A stretch of DNA of 64,000 nt, taken from the NCBI RefSeq assembly GCF_000001735.4, contig NC_003076.8:15937835-16001834 (forward strand), in the 5' to 3' direction. The notes beneath the pieces were generated by a model. That model was not told the DNA's origin. It ran no database searches and saw nothing but the letters and a program-made list of their open reading frames with translations. The position numbers and the translations under genes are program-made. Of the stretch, positions 23,558 to 34,222 are shown one piece after another. The number at the start of each line of letters is the position of its first letter. The stretch's first letter is position 1. This DNA is from Arabidopsis thaliana (lineage: Eukaryota > Streptophyta > Magnoliopsida > Brassicales > Brassicaceae).

Positions 23558-26500
23558 ATCATATGGACTCTCCGATCATTCGTGATAAACCATGGATAAT
23601 TTTTGGAGATTTTAATGAAATTTTGGATATGGATGAGCACTCTCGAATGGAAGATCACCCAGCAGTTACCTCCGGTATGCGAGATTTTCAGTCTTTGGTG
23701 AACTACTGCTCATTCTCAGACTTGGCATCTCACGGGCCCTTTTTACTTGGTGCAATAAGAGAGATAATGACCCAATTTGGAAAAAACTGGATAGAGTTAT
23801 GGTGAATGAGGCTTGGAAGATGGTCTACCCACAATCTTATAATGTTTTTGAAGCGGGAGGGTGTTCTGACCATTTACGGTGTCGTATCAATTTTAAATAT
23901 GAACTCTGGTGCACAAGTGAGAGGAAATAAGCCTTTTAAGTTTGTGAATGCTGTGGCCGATATGGAGGAGTTTAAACCTTTGGTGGAAAATTTTTGGACA
24001 GAAACAGAGCCTATACACATGTCCACGTCGTCCCTGTTCCGGTTCACTAAGAAGCTCAAGGCTCTTAAACCAAAACTTCGAGGCTTGGCGAAGGAAAAAA
24101 TGGGCAATTTGGTGAAAAGGACGAGAGAAACCTATCTCAGTCTTTGTCAGGCGCAACAGAGTAATTCACAAAATCCATCTCAAAGAGCTATGGAAATAGA
24201 ATCGGAAGCTTATGATCGTTGGGACAGGATAGCTAGCATTGAAGAGAAGTATCTTAAGCAGGTATCAAAGTTTCATTGGTTAAAGGTTGGGGATAAAAAC
24301 AATAAAACTTTCCATCGCGCAGCAACCGCTAGAGCAGCTCAAAACTCTATTCGCGAAATTCAGAAGGAAGATGGTAGTACTGCCACAACTAAAGATGATA
24401 TCAAGAACGAGGCTGAAAGGTTTTTTCGAGAATTTCTTCAGCTAATCCCGAATGATTATGAGGGAATAGCAGTGGAGAAATTAACATCTCTATTGCCTTA
24501 TCGTTGTTCCACAGCGGAAAAGGATATGCTCACTGCAACAGTTTCAGCAGAAGAGATAAGGGGAGCCTTATTCTCAATGCCAAATGATAAATCTCCGGGT
24601 CCGGACGGTTACACTTCTGAATTCTACAAGCAGGCATGGGATATAATTGGTGCAGAATTTGTTTTGGCAGTCAAATCATTTTTTGAAAAGGGTTTTCTAC
24701 CAAAGGGTGTTAATACTACCATTCTAGCTCTCATCCCAAAGAAACTGGAGGCGAAAGAAATGAAAGACTATCGACCGATATCGTGCTGCAACGTCATTTA
24801 TAAAGTCATCTCAAAAATCATTGCAAATAGATTGAAACATGTTCTCCCGAATTTCATCGCGGGAAACCAATCTGCATTTGTAAAAGACCGGCTCCTAATT
24901 GAGAATCTGCTATTAGCCACAGAGTTAGTAAAGGACTATCACAAGGACACAATTTCGGGTCGATGTGCTATTAAAATCGACATTTCGAAGGCTTTTGATT
25001 CTGTTCAGTGGTCATTTCTTAAAAACGTTTTGTTGGCTTTGGACTTTCCACCGGAGTTTGTTCATTGGGTTATGCTTTGTGTTACTACGGCTTCTTTTTC
25101 GGTGCAAGTCAATGGAGAATTGGCAGGCTATTTTCAAAGTTCAAGAGGTCTACGTCAGGGTTGCTCTCTTTCCCCTTATCTATTTGTTATAAGCATGGAT
25201 GTTCTATCAAAAATGCTTGATCAAGCAACAGAAGCAAAGCAAATTGGCTACCACCCGCGGTGTAAAAGTATTGGTCTGTCCCACTTGAGCTTTGCTGATG
25301 ATCTCATGATCCTTTCGGACGGAAAAGTTCGATCTATAGAGGGTATTGTGAAAGTTTTTGACGTTTTTGCTAAAAGTTCAGGTTTAAAAATTAGTATGGA
25401 GAAGACAACCATATATCTAGCGGGAACTTCAGAAGTGTCTCACCAATGGATCAAAGACCGGTTCAGTTTTGATGTAGGGACTCTACCGGTGAGGTATTTG
25501 GGACTCCCTCTAGTAACCAAATGCCTAACGGCTGCAGATTACTTACCTCTTATAGAACAGCTTAAAAAGAAGATTGGGTCATGGACAGCTAGATTTCTTT
25601 CCTACGCCGGTCGCTTAAACTTGATAAGCTCGGTCCTATGGAGCATTTGTAACTTTTGGCTTGCTGCGTTCCGGCTCCCGCGAAAATGTATCAGAGAAAT
25701 CGATAAGTTATGTTCTGCTTTCCTCTGGTCTGGTCCGGATTTAAATTCTCACAAAGCTAAGGTAGCTTGGGACGATGTTTGTAAGCCGAAGAAAGAAGGT
25801 GGACTCGGTTTAAGGTCTATAAAGGAGGCGAATGATGTGAGTTGTTTAAAGCTGATATGGAGGATACTCTCTCGAGGAGATTCTTTGTGGGTAAAATGGG
25901 TTGAGACTTATCTTTTAAAGAAGGAAAGTTTTTGGTCTATCAAAGAATCGACAAGCAAAGGTTCATGGATGTGGAGAAAACTTATCAAGTTTAGGGATAT
26001 GGTGAAGTAGTTTTGCAAAAAAGAAGTAAACAATGGCCGCAACACTTTTTTGTGGTATGATGACTGGTCTACCTTATGCAGGCTGGTTGAAATTGCTGGA
26101 GATAGAGGGACAATAGATATGGGGATCAGTAGAAAGATGACTCTTGAGGAGGCATGGAATGGTAGACGTCAAAGACGACACATGGATAATGTTCTCTATC
26201 AGATGGAGGAGGCTCTTGAACTCACACGACAACGTAGAAATGGAAATGATGACGTTACTCTTTGGAAAGGCAAAAATGATGACTACCGCCATTGTTTCTC
26301 GACGAAGGAAACGTGGAACAATACAAGAACAATGGGCATCGAGGTCCCTTGGCATAAGGGGGTCTGGTTCACTCTCTCAACACCGAAGTTTTCTTTTTGT
26401 GTTTGGCTTGCAGTTTATGATAGGCTCTCCACAGGAGATAAAATGCTTCTTTGGAACAGAGGATTGCAGGGGACATGTCTTCTCTGCAGAAATGCAACTG

Positions 26501-26978
26501 AATCAAGAGATCATTTATTTTTCTCTTGCAGTTTCAGCTCAGAAGTTTGGGAAATGTCAGCAAAAAGCATCTACAAGTCAAGCTACTCTACGGATTGGCG
26601 ACACCTACTCACAAAGATTCAAGGAAACTGGAAAGATCGAGTAGAAAGTTTTATTGCACGGTATATCTTTCAAGCTTCAGTCTATGCAATATGGCGTGAG
26701 CGCAATGGGAGGAAGCATGAGCGCAACCCGAATCAAGCAGCTCAACTTGTTCGATGGATAGATAAGCAAACACGTGATCAACTTTCAGCAATCAAACTTA
26801 TGGGTGATAGAAGATATGACCAAGGCTTTCAGTTTTGGTTAAACTCTAGTAGTTAACTTGTAAAGTATAGCTTTACGCTTAGTCTCTTAAACACCATGAT
26901 ACACTCGTTGTACAACCGACATTTTTTCTTTTGAGTATAATTTAACATTTTATTCAAAAAAAAAAAAAAAAAAAAAAA
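23558..26978 (+). mobile_element. 5'-truncated L1-type LINE (non-LTR retrotransposon) with poly-A tail
   Basis: The element starts inside the ORF2 endonuclease (WIIFGDFNEILD, then a GCSDH motif in another frame). It continues with reverse transcriptase (ALIPKKLEAKEMKDYRPISC, IDISKAFDSVQWSF, SFADDLMIL, LRYLGLPL-type region) and the C-terminal zf-RVT domain (FSFCVWLAVYDRL, CLLCRNATESRDHLFFSC). It ends in a 23-base poly-A tail at 26956-26978. The 15-bp duplication aaaatcatctcaccg lies at 23543-23557 and 26975-26989. ORF2 has two frame changes near 23740 and 23900 and one in-frame TAG at 26008-26010; otherwise it is open to the stop at 26856. ORF1 and the 5' part are absent, as is usual for truncated reverse transcription. 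It resembles the Arabidopsis Ta11/ATLINE group. Confidence 0.93.
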
Positions 26979-27330
26979 TCATCTCACCGCCCTCAAAACA
27001 GTATCCCAGGAGTTGGACGAGGTTTACGTGTTGGACACTGGCGTTCAGACTCAACTCATTCTTAAATTCATCGATACCTTGAGTTGACATCTTCAACAGT
27101 CTTTTCACAACGATTTCTTGTCCGCCAAGTAACCTTCCCTGTTATATGTATATTATATAAATTACACGGAATTTACTGAACTAGTACATTTTATGTGTAT
27201 ATATATGCTAATGTACCTTATAAACAATTCCAAAACCACCTTGACCGATTTTATTTGAATCTGAAAAACCTTGGGTGGCCACTATAACAGTTTCAAGTGT
27301 CATTTCCTCACAATGTAATTCTCCTGATAT

Positions 27331-27725
27331 AGTCATTAGAAGAAAAGAATAGTTACTCAAGTGTTCATATGTAAATTTGACAATACTTTAAAACCTATCG
27401 CTTATGTGTTCATATGATTATATGAATTCTTTCAAATGTAATCGTTGAATAACCTCTCTCTCTTTTTTGAATGTAATAGAAATAAGTCATAGGTTTAAAC
27501 AAATACAAAAAAAAAAACCACATACTTTCTATTGTTTTGGTTTGGTGTTACAACAACACCCCAACCTCCCTCGATTTTTTATTTTGACCAAAAATCTGCT
27601 TTACATATCAATTAGCACCCCACTGTACAATTCAAACAATATCTACTAGAGCCTCAACATGGTCACAAAATGAAAAATTAGTAAACCCAAAAAATAAAAA
27701 GGGAAACTGAGTTTTGTATATTGAC
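27331..27725. other. Intergenic region
   Basis: Upstream of the kinase remnant and downstream of the glutaredoxin gene. No lectin or S-domain coding remains are seen, so the kinase copy was already truncated here. Confidence 0.4.
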
Positions 27726-28898
27726 TCACTCACAACACACATGACATCTGATCAATCCATTCTCATTACAATATGGACATCTTTGAAATCCATACTCTGT
27801 AACTCCTTCGTCTTCTTCTTCGCCTTCGTGGTAAAGTTTGCAGCTGCCTGAACATGTCTCACACGGCACAAACCGAACATCTCCACAAGCCTCACATTCG
27901 TTACCAAAACCCGGTGAGCCATCTTCAACCATTTCACAGTCTTTTATCAGCTTTTCAAGTTCCCCATTTTCATTCAACTTCTTAATCTCCTCTACTCCGC
28001 CAAGATACTTGTTCCCCAAGAAAACTCTAGGCAGGGTTATTCCAACGCCGTTGTTGAATTTACCCTCCAAGAGCTTCTTCAGCTCATCTTTGAAACCCGA
28101 ATGCATCGATACATCGCGCTCATCGATCCGAATTCCTAAGCTTTTCAGTATTATCCGGATATTGCAGCAGTCTTCATATGTTTTCCTTATACCTCTAAGG
28201 CTTGTGAAGTAAAGTACCACTCTTTCTTTACCTAAAGTCTTTCTTTTGAACCTTGAAACTATATCAGGTGGATCCAAATCATCAACTCTGCAACTGGACT
28301 TAACATTCTCATGAAACCTTGATTTAGGAAGATCAAAGGAAACAGCAACATCATGATCATGATCATGACTAGGTTGGATACGAACAAAATCAAAGGAGAA
28401 GCTCCTCAAGTGATTCGGTGATCGTAAAGGACTAACATCTTCAAGACCTTCCATCAATTCCCATGTATTGATCGTCTCTGGCTCTCCAGGAGGCGTCACT
28501 ATTGGAGTTTTAGCCACAATCTTAGGGATTTTCTCGTTTATCGTACTTGACCACACCTTAGCTTCGATAACCTTAGCTTGCAAATCCAAATTCATCTTCT
28601 CTTCATCGCCGTGAAGAAACCCATTACCGGAGATTAGCGTCTCCTCACCCATTTGGTCGGAAACGCGTTGCTTGTAAAAAGAGTCTTCCAAGTGTTTGTG
28701 AAAATGCCTGAGAGAAGAATCACAAAGACTAAGAGATCCGATTGTGGAGGAAGTGAGAGCCACCGTGTGATAACTATCGCCGGTGTGTTGTGCTGGATGA
28801 TGAACGTGCATTGAATAGCTTCGTGGCACAATCACCGGCGATAATCCTCCTTTGCAATTACGGCAACGGTTTCGATTCTTCGAGCTCGCACAACCCAT
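27726..28898 (-). CDS. Glutaredoxin-domain protein with acylation signal and C-terminal zinc finger
   Basis: This is a single-exon gene of 390 aa starting at 28898; the frame extends upstream but without an ATG. The start MGCASSKNRNRC is a classic N-myristoylation site followed by cysteines fit for palmitoylation, so plasma-membrane attachment is likely. After a long variable region, a glutaredoxin fold begins near residue 230 (RVVLYFTSLRGIRKTYEDCC), with TLPRVFLGNKYLGGVEEIKK carrying the cis-proline and glutathione-site region. The usual CPxC active site is replaced by SLRG, so classical dithiol activity is unlikely. The C terminus has four CxxC pairs (CEACGD, CETCSG, CPYCNE, CHVCCE), a DnaJ-like zinc finger. 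The layout matches the plant GRX-like family that includes At5g39865. Function in the cell is not established from sequence. Confidence 0.92.
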   Translation of the reverse strand: MGCASSKNRNRCRNCKGGLSPVIVPRSYSMHVHHPAQHTGDSYHTVALTSSTIGSLSLCDSSLRHFHKHLEDSFYKQRVSDQMGEETLISGNGFLHGDEEKMNLDLQAKVIEAKVWSSTINEKIPKIVAKTPIVTPPGEPETINTWELMEGLEDVSPLRSPNHLRSFSFDFVRIQPSHDHDHDVAVSFDLPKSRFHENVKSSCRVDDLDPPDIVSRFKRKTLGKERVVLYFTSLRGIRKTYEDCCNIRIILKSLGIRIDERDVSMHSGFKDELKKLLEGKFNNGVGITLPRVFLGNKYLGGVEEIKKLNENGELEKLIKDCEMVEDGSPGFGNECEACGDVRFVPCETCSGSCKLYHEGEEEDEGVTEYGFQRCPYCNENGLIRCHVCCE

Positions 28899-29242
28899 TT
28901 TAATCAAATCAAATCGAAAACAGAGCAAACAAACAAATTAAAAAAGTTTTGATTTTTGGGACGCAAGGATTAGATTTTAGACAAAAGGGTTTGCTAAATT
29001 CGATGAGATGTCATAAAAATTGGCGATATTTGTAAGAATAATAGCTGGAAAATTACGAAGATCTTGAAAAGAACGATAGAAAAAACCGACAGATCGTAAA
29101 AGAATAAAAGGAAGAGACTTTTTAGGTTTTGTTTTTGGTTTTGGTTTGGACCAATCTGCAAAACAGAGAAGATTCGTTGATCAATGACAGATAGAGAAAT
29201 CGATGGAAATACATGAACGAAGAAAGAAACTAGAGAGAAGAA

Positions 29243-29284
29243 CTAAAGAGGAATCTCCATGATCATGATGATCATCATCTTCAT
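29243..29284 (-). promoter_or_regulatory. Possible 13-codon upstream ORF in the glutaredoxin-gene leader
   Basis: On the minus strand ATG AAG ATG ATG at 29284 opens a frame reading MKMMIIMIMEIPL, closed by TAG at 29243-29245, about 345 nt before the main start. A pyrimidine-rich tract just upstream (revcomp of 29315-29340) looks like a start-site region. Whether the leader includes this ORF is unknown; an intron acceptor-like TTTTGCAG lies in between, near 29160. Confidence 0.3.
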
Positions 29285-29299
29285 CGTTGTCAGGTCCTA

Positions 29300-30962
29300 C
29301 TTTCTTTCTAAAAAGTTGTATAGAGAAAGAGAGAGAGATGGGAAATTTTGTGCATTGAAAGAGAATTTAATTTTAAAATTTGTAAGATTTTTTTTTCCTT
29401 TCTTTAAAATATAATTTTGACTTCTCCTTGACGATGTCCTTTTCTAGAGTGTCCACACTCCGTAGAGATTTGGTGATGCCCAAACTCATAAGCTACTTGA
29501 CTCTAACTAAAGTACACAACACAATGACAAATTTTCAGCTTACCAAGCTCATAGACAAGCAAGTCATCAGTCGTAGAATCTCAACGATTCGATTCCAGGC
29601 ATGGGAGATGTTCGATTTGGTAAAACGATGGAGAGGTTTGAAACTAGTTAATCTATTTTTTTTTTAAAAACAACTTAAAAAAAATAAAAAAATAATCAGC
29701 TTCAAAAATAGTCATAGCAATCTTTTAAACAAGGTGCATTCATTGCACAAAATGTTCTTTTTGAACAAATTTTACATTTTATTCGGAAAATGACTAATTG
29801 ATTATCATAGCCAATCCTCACGACCATTTCATGATAGAATTTTGTATACAACTCACAATAAAGAACTACTCCTTTAAACAGAGCAATGCAAGTGAGAATA
29901 AAACCCAATAACTTGCATACTTAACCTGATTACCTGAAGAACTTACAAATTTAGAATAATAGTTTTTTTTTTTTTTCAAACGCTGACCATTATAACAAAA
30001 CTTAGCATAAGCAAATGACAATTATTTAGATTAATAGTTAAAATATAAAGATTTTGATATTATCTTAAATAAATGAGGAACTATATGTTTGCATCAGTAG
30101 AAATTTATTTAGTTTATACCTAAATGAATAGAAAGATTCTTTAAATTTGTTTTAGTACAATTAGTTAAGAAAATGGAGAATTTGTTTTTTTTTTTACAAA
30201 GGGGAACTAAATTGGCAGAAACAAAAATAGATTATAATAATTTGATGAAATTAATACACACATTTGATTTTCTAGGAAAAACACAGATATTAAGGTAAAC
30301 TTTAAAATGACATTTTTAACCTTTTATTTAATTATGATAATTAATCTTGATTTATTTTATTCTAATAAATTTGAAAAAAAAAGCAAAGAATAAATAAGGG
30401 TATAATAGAAAATATAAAGCTAATTATGCATAGAAATTAGGAAAAAATCAAACTTTTTGAAATAATTTTTTTTCTAGAAAATCAAATAAAAAAGAACTGA
30501 AAAAATATTATATACTCTAAAGAATAAATGCTAGTAAGGGACACACATGGATCAAGATTCAAGACATTGAGATTGGCCTAATAATTATTACTTCATGTGG
30601 GCTAAATGGCTGATTGGACCCTCCGCTCTAAGTTTTGATGACCCTTTCCATATCTGTCTCCATGTTCTTTTAATAATCTGTAATTTCTAAAAGCTAGCAA
30701 CTCAATAGTTTCACTGCAAATTTGCAATATAATACTTCATATGTAAGAGCTTGATTTTTAATAATGTGAGATTTCTCGCTTTTATTTTTAATTCTGAAAC
30801 TTTTTTTTAATTATTTGTTTCGGCTCGTCTACAAAAAGAAAAAAGGAAAAAAAAAAATGAAAACATATTAAACCCAAAAACACTTTCATGGGTCGTCTCA
30901 TTACTTCTCTTTGAGCTTTATGTACAATCTATATACTTGTATACTTCCACTTTTTTAACCGA
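29300..30962. other. AT-rich intergenic region
   Basis: Long AT-rich stretch with homopolymer runs. Short frames at 29428-29667 (+) and 29702-29908 (-) have no recognisable domain. I see no RNA gene or intact element. Confidence 0.35.
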
Positions 30963-32177
30963 TTAGGCATTTTTGCTACTCTCTATTTTGCTTCTTCTAC
31001 TTGTAACTTTCTTACCTCCTTCTTTAAATTTATATTGCTTCTTTGGTTTTCTTCTTTTGTTCCCATGATCGTCAATCTCCTTTGGAGAATTTCTAGCACT
31101 TTTTAAGATACCATTGATATTTCCTTTATTTGTCACGCGGCTACCTCTCGGTAACGCTGTGATTTGAGCATATTCTCTTTCACTTCTTCTTTTGATTTGT
31201 GTTTGTGTTGAAGATTTTTCTTCTTTGCTTTCTTGTGTCGTTTGAGATTTTGATGAAGATTTTAAATTTATTTCTACGTTTGTCTTTACGATTCGAGTAA
31301 TTACTTGAAGCCATTTCAAGATTCCATCTTTCATTTCTTTCTGTTGTTCTACAGTTAGTTTCGCGACTCCATTAGTCTCTGTTTTGTTACTTCTCCCACC
31401 CGCAATCTTTTCACCAACGGATTGCAGTAAATTTATGGTATTCATGGCTTCCATTTTTTCCCGTTGTAGACTCTTATTCACCTAAGTTGGCAGAAGGAAA
31501 CAAAATGTTTGTTAAGCCATTACTTCATTTTAGTAAGAGATTTTTGAAATAAAAAGTAACCAATAGTATGAAAAAAATAGAATAGTTATTTACTGAAAGA
31601 AAATCTGATCGGCTTCTCAACTATACTAACTCAATTTTCGTACCAATTAATGAAGATATTATTTGAATTTGTTTTTCAAAAATAAATTTGTTTCAATTTG
31701 ATTTTTTTTTTTAATTTGATGGTTTGATATTATACACATAAACCTCCGAATAATTTTTTTTAGAGTTTTTCCAGTTTGATGGACATAATAAAAAAAAAAT
31801 AAGTCACTTACTGATCCTTCTTTAGATCTGTGTTTAACGGAGATGAGGGCTGACATTGCCTCGAAAAGGCTACCGGCCTTGGCCTTCATGTCAGATTTGT
31901 AGCCTTTTGCTTTAGAGACTGGGCACAAGTACTTGGAATACGCCTTAAGTTTTTCGAAAAATACCTTAAATTTCTCTGTTTTGGGGCATTCCTTCTCAAG
32001 CTCAACCAGGAACGTTGTCACAACTTTTATGGTATAAGACTCGACATCTTTTACGGTCAATGGATCTTCAATCTGCGGTAAAGCAGGTTTAATTTTCACG
32101 TGAGCTGAAGCTACCTTGAAAAAGGTTATGGTTGCAACAAGGATGGTAAAACAGAGAAAATGTTGAAATCTAGGCAT
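30963..32177 (-). CDS. Secreted helical protein of the DUF1216 type (At5g39870-like)
   Basis: Exon 1 (32177-31812) and exon 2 (31481-30963) join in frame (…KEGS/VNKSLQ…), giving 294 aa. The N terminus MPRFQHFLCFTILVATITFF followed by KVASA is a signal peptide. A conserved-looking block (ECPKTEKFKVFFEKLKAYSK, then YLCPVSK) lies at residues 61-88. The segment KLTVEQQKEMKDGILKWLQV follows in exon 2, then a Lys/Arg/Ser/Gln-rich tail with low complexity (RRKPKKQYKFKEGGKKV). The frame extends upstream of 32177 without an ATG. The gene is divergent to the related gene at 33131, with 953 bp between. DUF1216 is a Brassicaceae-restricted family of unknown function; the family name is from memory. Function unknown. 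Confidence 0.75.
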
Positions 32178-32502
32178 TGTATGAGAAACATAGATTGACA
32201 ATTTTGTTTTACTTTTGAAGACTCTAAAGTCTCATATATAGAAATATGAAGGACTCTATCTTTAGAATCATGAAAACAAAGAATTTATTTAAGAGGAAAA
32301 CTGGTGGATAGAGATTAAAAAAAAAAAAAAAGAATAGCAAAGGACCTAGTGGTTCTCCTCTTTACATTCTTTTGGAGTAAATGCAAAAGAAAATTGTTGC
32401 CCTTAGGTCTACAATGTGTATACATTCACTGTGACAGTATAAAATTGATACTTATATTATGGTCTATAGAAAATTGTTGCATTTATGATTACAATCTAGA
32501 AG

Positions 32503-32548
<46 letters not shown>

Positions 32549-33130
32549 CTTAATTAGTGTGTGCATATATATATTTGATAAGAATTAGAGATTGAACAGA
32601 AAGGAATGGAAGCTCAATCGAAGAGAAACGAAGATGAGCTCGAGAGCGAAGAGAAAATCGAAATGAATGTTTTGTTGTTATCATTCATTTAAACTACACG
32701 ATTTTTAATTCATTTGCCCTACACGATTATTGTCGTACAATTCCAGTTTACACTATGTACACTAAGCCAATCTCGGTGTCTACCCTTAAAAGTTAAGAAA
32801 CTAGGTAACGAAATATTATTGTTAACCTAGGAAACGTACGTTTGTTTGAAACTGATATCCCGTATTTTGTTTTTTTTTCTCATTTAAGAAAATTCTTAAT
32901 AAGGAAAAAAAAGTAACCGAGTTCCATGAATCTCTCTCTGTCTTTTCTTTCTGTTTTCTCATTTTATAGTAACCATTTATGTGTCCTATAATTAGCTTAT
33001 AAGAGTTAAAAGAACAAAGTATATATAGGGTTCCTAGATCTCAAATCAAAACGCACTTCCTTCGTATTGTATTTTCTCTTTTAGGGATTGTTTTTTTAAC
33101 AATTTTTGCCTTGCCATAAGCAATACAACC
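32178..33130. promoter_or_regulatory. Shared divergent promoter region of the DUF1216-type pair
   Basis: Both genes start outward from this 953-bp stretch. A TATA box (agtatatataggg) at about 33018 serves the + gene. On the other side ctcatatatag near 32230 may serve the minus gene. The (AT)n run lies between them. Confidence 0.5.
32505..32546. repeat. (AT)n microsatellite
   Basis: About 21 uninterrupted AT dinucleotides in the shared upstream region of the two divergent DUF1216-type genes. Likely variable in length between accessions. Confidence 0.95.
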
Positions 33131-34222
33131 ATGGCAAGGATCTCTCTGTTGTTCTCATTAGCCTTTGTTTTAGCCCTCGGCTCAGTGTTCCTTTCCGTTT
33201 CCGGTCACGCTCCTCCCGTGACACCGAGAAAATCAGCATGTCCAAAAACAGTATCCGAACTCCAGACCTTACCTTTTACCGAAATCACTGAGATCCTAAA
33301 CCGAAAAGAGCGGTCTGCCCCGAAAACCCCTGAGTTCAAGGCAATGTTCACAATGTGCAAAGGCTACGTGACATACCTCGAGAGCCTCTACAAGTTTGAG
33401 AATCCCATTGTAGATGTTTTAGGAATTGCCAAGACCAGATACACCCTGATGAACAAGGCAATTCTTGCTGCGCAAGCTAGTGTTGGCGGTAAAGTCAATA
33501 AGAAAACTTCTTTGAAGCTAAAGAAAAGCTATGCTGATTTGACAAAAGGGTTTCTCCGAATTAAAGAAACTATTGTAAAGATATCAGCCAAACATGATTA
33601 CCAGGCTGATGCAAAGATCACGGCTCACGAAGCGAAAAAGCTCAATCACGCTATGATAAGTTTCAAGAATTCGATCAATGCTTTCATGAATGTTGTTAAC
33701 AATCTTGAGAATAAGAAGATGAAGAAAATAGGTCTTCACGCAAGAGCACTTGGAGAAAACCGTGAGAAAGTAAGAAATGCTTTCAAAAGTTTTTTCAAGA
33801 AGTTTGGTGGTTATCTAGGAGGTAAAACTCACCGAAGAGAACTAACTGAAGCTAAATACAACGCGGATTCTCACGTTGGTGCTGACGTAAAAGGATTTGA
33901 ATCCATTATCGATAAGTTTTCTGACTTCTTTAATGGTTATCTTGGAGGTCACCGAAGAGAACTCTTTTACCAAGTACCAGCAGGCGAATTCGCCGATGAA
34001 AAAATTGCTATTCATGCTTCTTTGGACGCCAAAGCTCACGGAAGAAAAGGAATTCGAAGGGAACTATATGCTCAAGCTCCTTTATTTAAAAATTTCTTCA
34101 ATGTTGGATTTGGAGGTAAAGCTCAATACGATGCCGCGGGAAAGATGAAAGTCGCCGGAGATGATGGATTCAGGTCACTGAACAGGGCACATGTTAAACA
34201 TTTTGCTTCGACAGAAGCATAA
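33131..34222 (+). CDS. Secreted DUF1216-type protein with three RRxL sites in C-terminal repeats (At5g39880-like)
   Basis: Single exon, 363 aa. The first ~25 residues (MARISLLFSLAFVLALGSVF, then LSVSGHA) form a signal peptide. Residues 63-83 (APKTPEFKAMFTMCKGYVTY) align with the PKTEKFK block of the divergent neighbour at the same position, so the two are homologous. The middle is Lys-rich and helical. From residue ~215 the protein becomes repetitive: FGGYLGG/FNGYLGG units and three RREL tetrapeptides at 235-238, 275-278 and 309-312. The spacers are 36 and 30 residues, then a 51-residue tail. EAKYNADSHVGADVKGF and KAQYDAAGKMKVAGDDGF are similar units. RRxL is the known recognition motif of plant site-1 protease, which matures RALF precursors. 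A role as peptide precursor is my inference. No cysteine-rich domain and no membrane segment is seen. Confidence 0.85.
   Translation: MARISLLFSLAFVLALGSVFLSVSGHAPPVTPRKSACPKTVSELQTLPFTEITEILNRKERSAPKTPEFKAMFTMCKGYVTYLESLYKFENPIVDVLGIAKTRYTLMNKAILAAQASVGGKVNKKTSLKLKKSYADLTKGFLRIKETIVKISAKHDYQADAKITAHEAKKLNHAMISFKNSINAFMNVVNNLENKKMKKIGLHARALGENREKVRNAFKSFFKKFGGYLGGKTHRRELTEAKYNADSHVGADVKGFESIIDKFSDFFNGYLGGHRRELFYQVPAGEFADEKIAIHASLDAKAHGRKGIRRELYAQAPLFKNFFNVGFGGKAQYDAAGKMKVAGDDGFRSLNRAHVKHFASTEA

Larger units (their letters stand above)
22512..27330 (-). pseudogene. S-domain-type receptor kinase pseudogene (kinase part only), split by a LINE
   Basis: On the minus strand, exon-like pieces follow the SRK/ARK kinase layout. 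These are a P-loop piece (KIGQGGFGIVYK, 27330-27216), the next exon with [20 protein letters not shown] and [20 protein letters not shown] (to 26990), then the LINE. The same exon resumes at 23557, followed by [13 protein letters not shown] and [10 protein letters not shown], then [20 protein letters not shown], the C-lobe, and the SRK-like tail (SWTVAEVTYSAIGPR) ending at 22512. GT-AG borders are kept. The extracellular lectin, S-locus and PAN domains and the membrane segment are missing. Besides the insertion, one base appears missing just after YEYLEN, where kin read NLSLDKYIF. The catalytic HRD and DFG motifs survive. It is a truncated, recently inactive member of the S-domain kinases. Confidence 0.85.

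Noticed and set aside
29428-29908. Two frames of 68-79 codons in the intergenic region
   Set aside because: No recognisable motif, composition like random AT-rich DNA, no promoter signal.
32505-32546. (AT)n run as a possible origin or regulatory structure
   Set aside because: Simple microsatellite; nothing else supports a special role.
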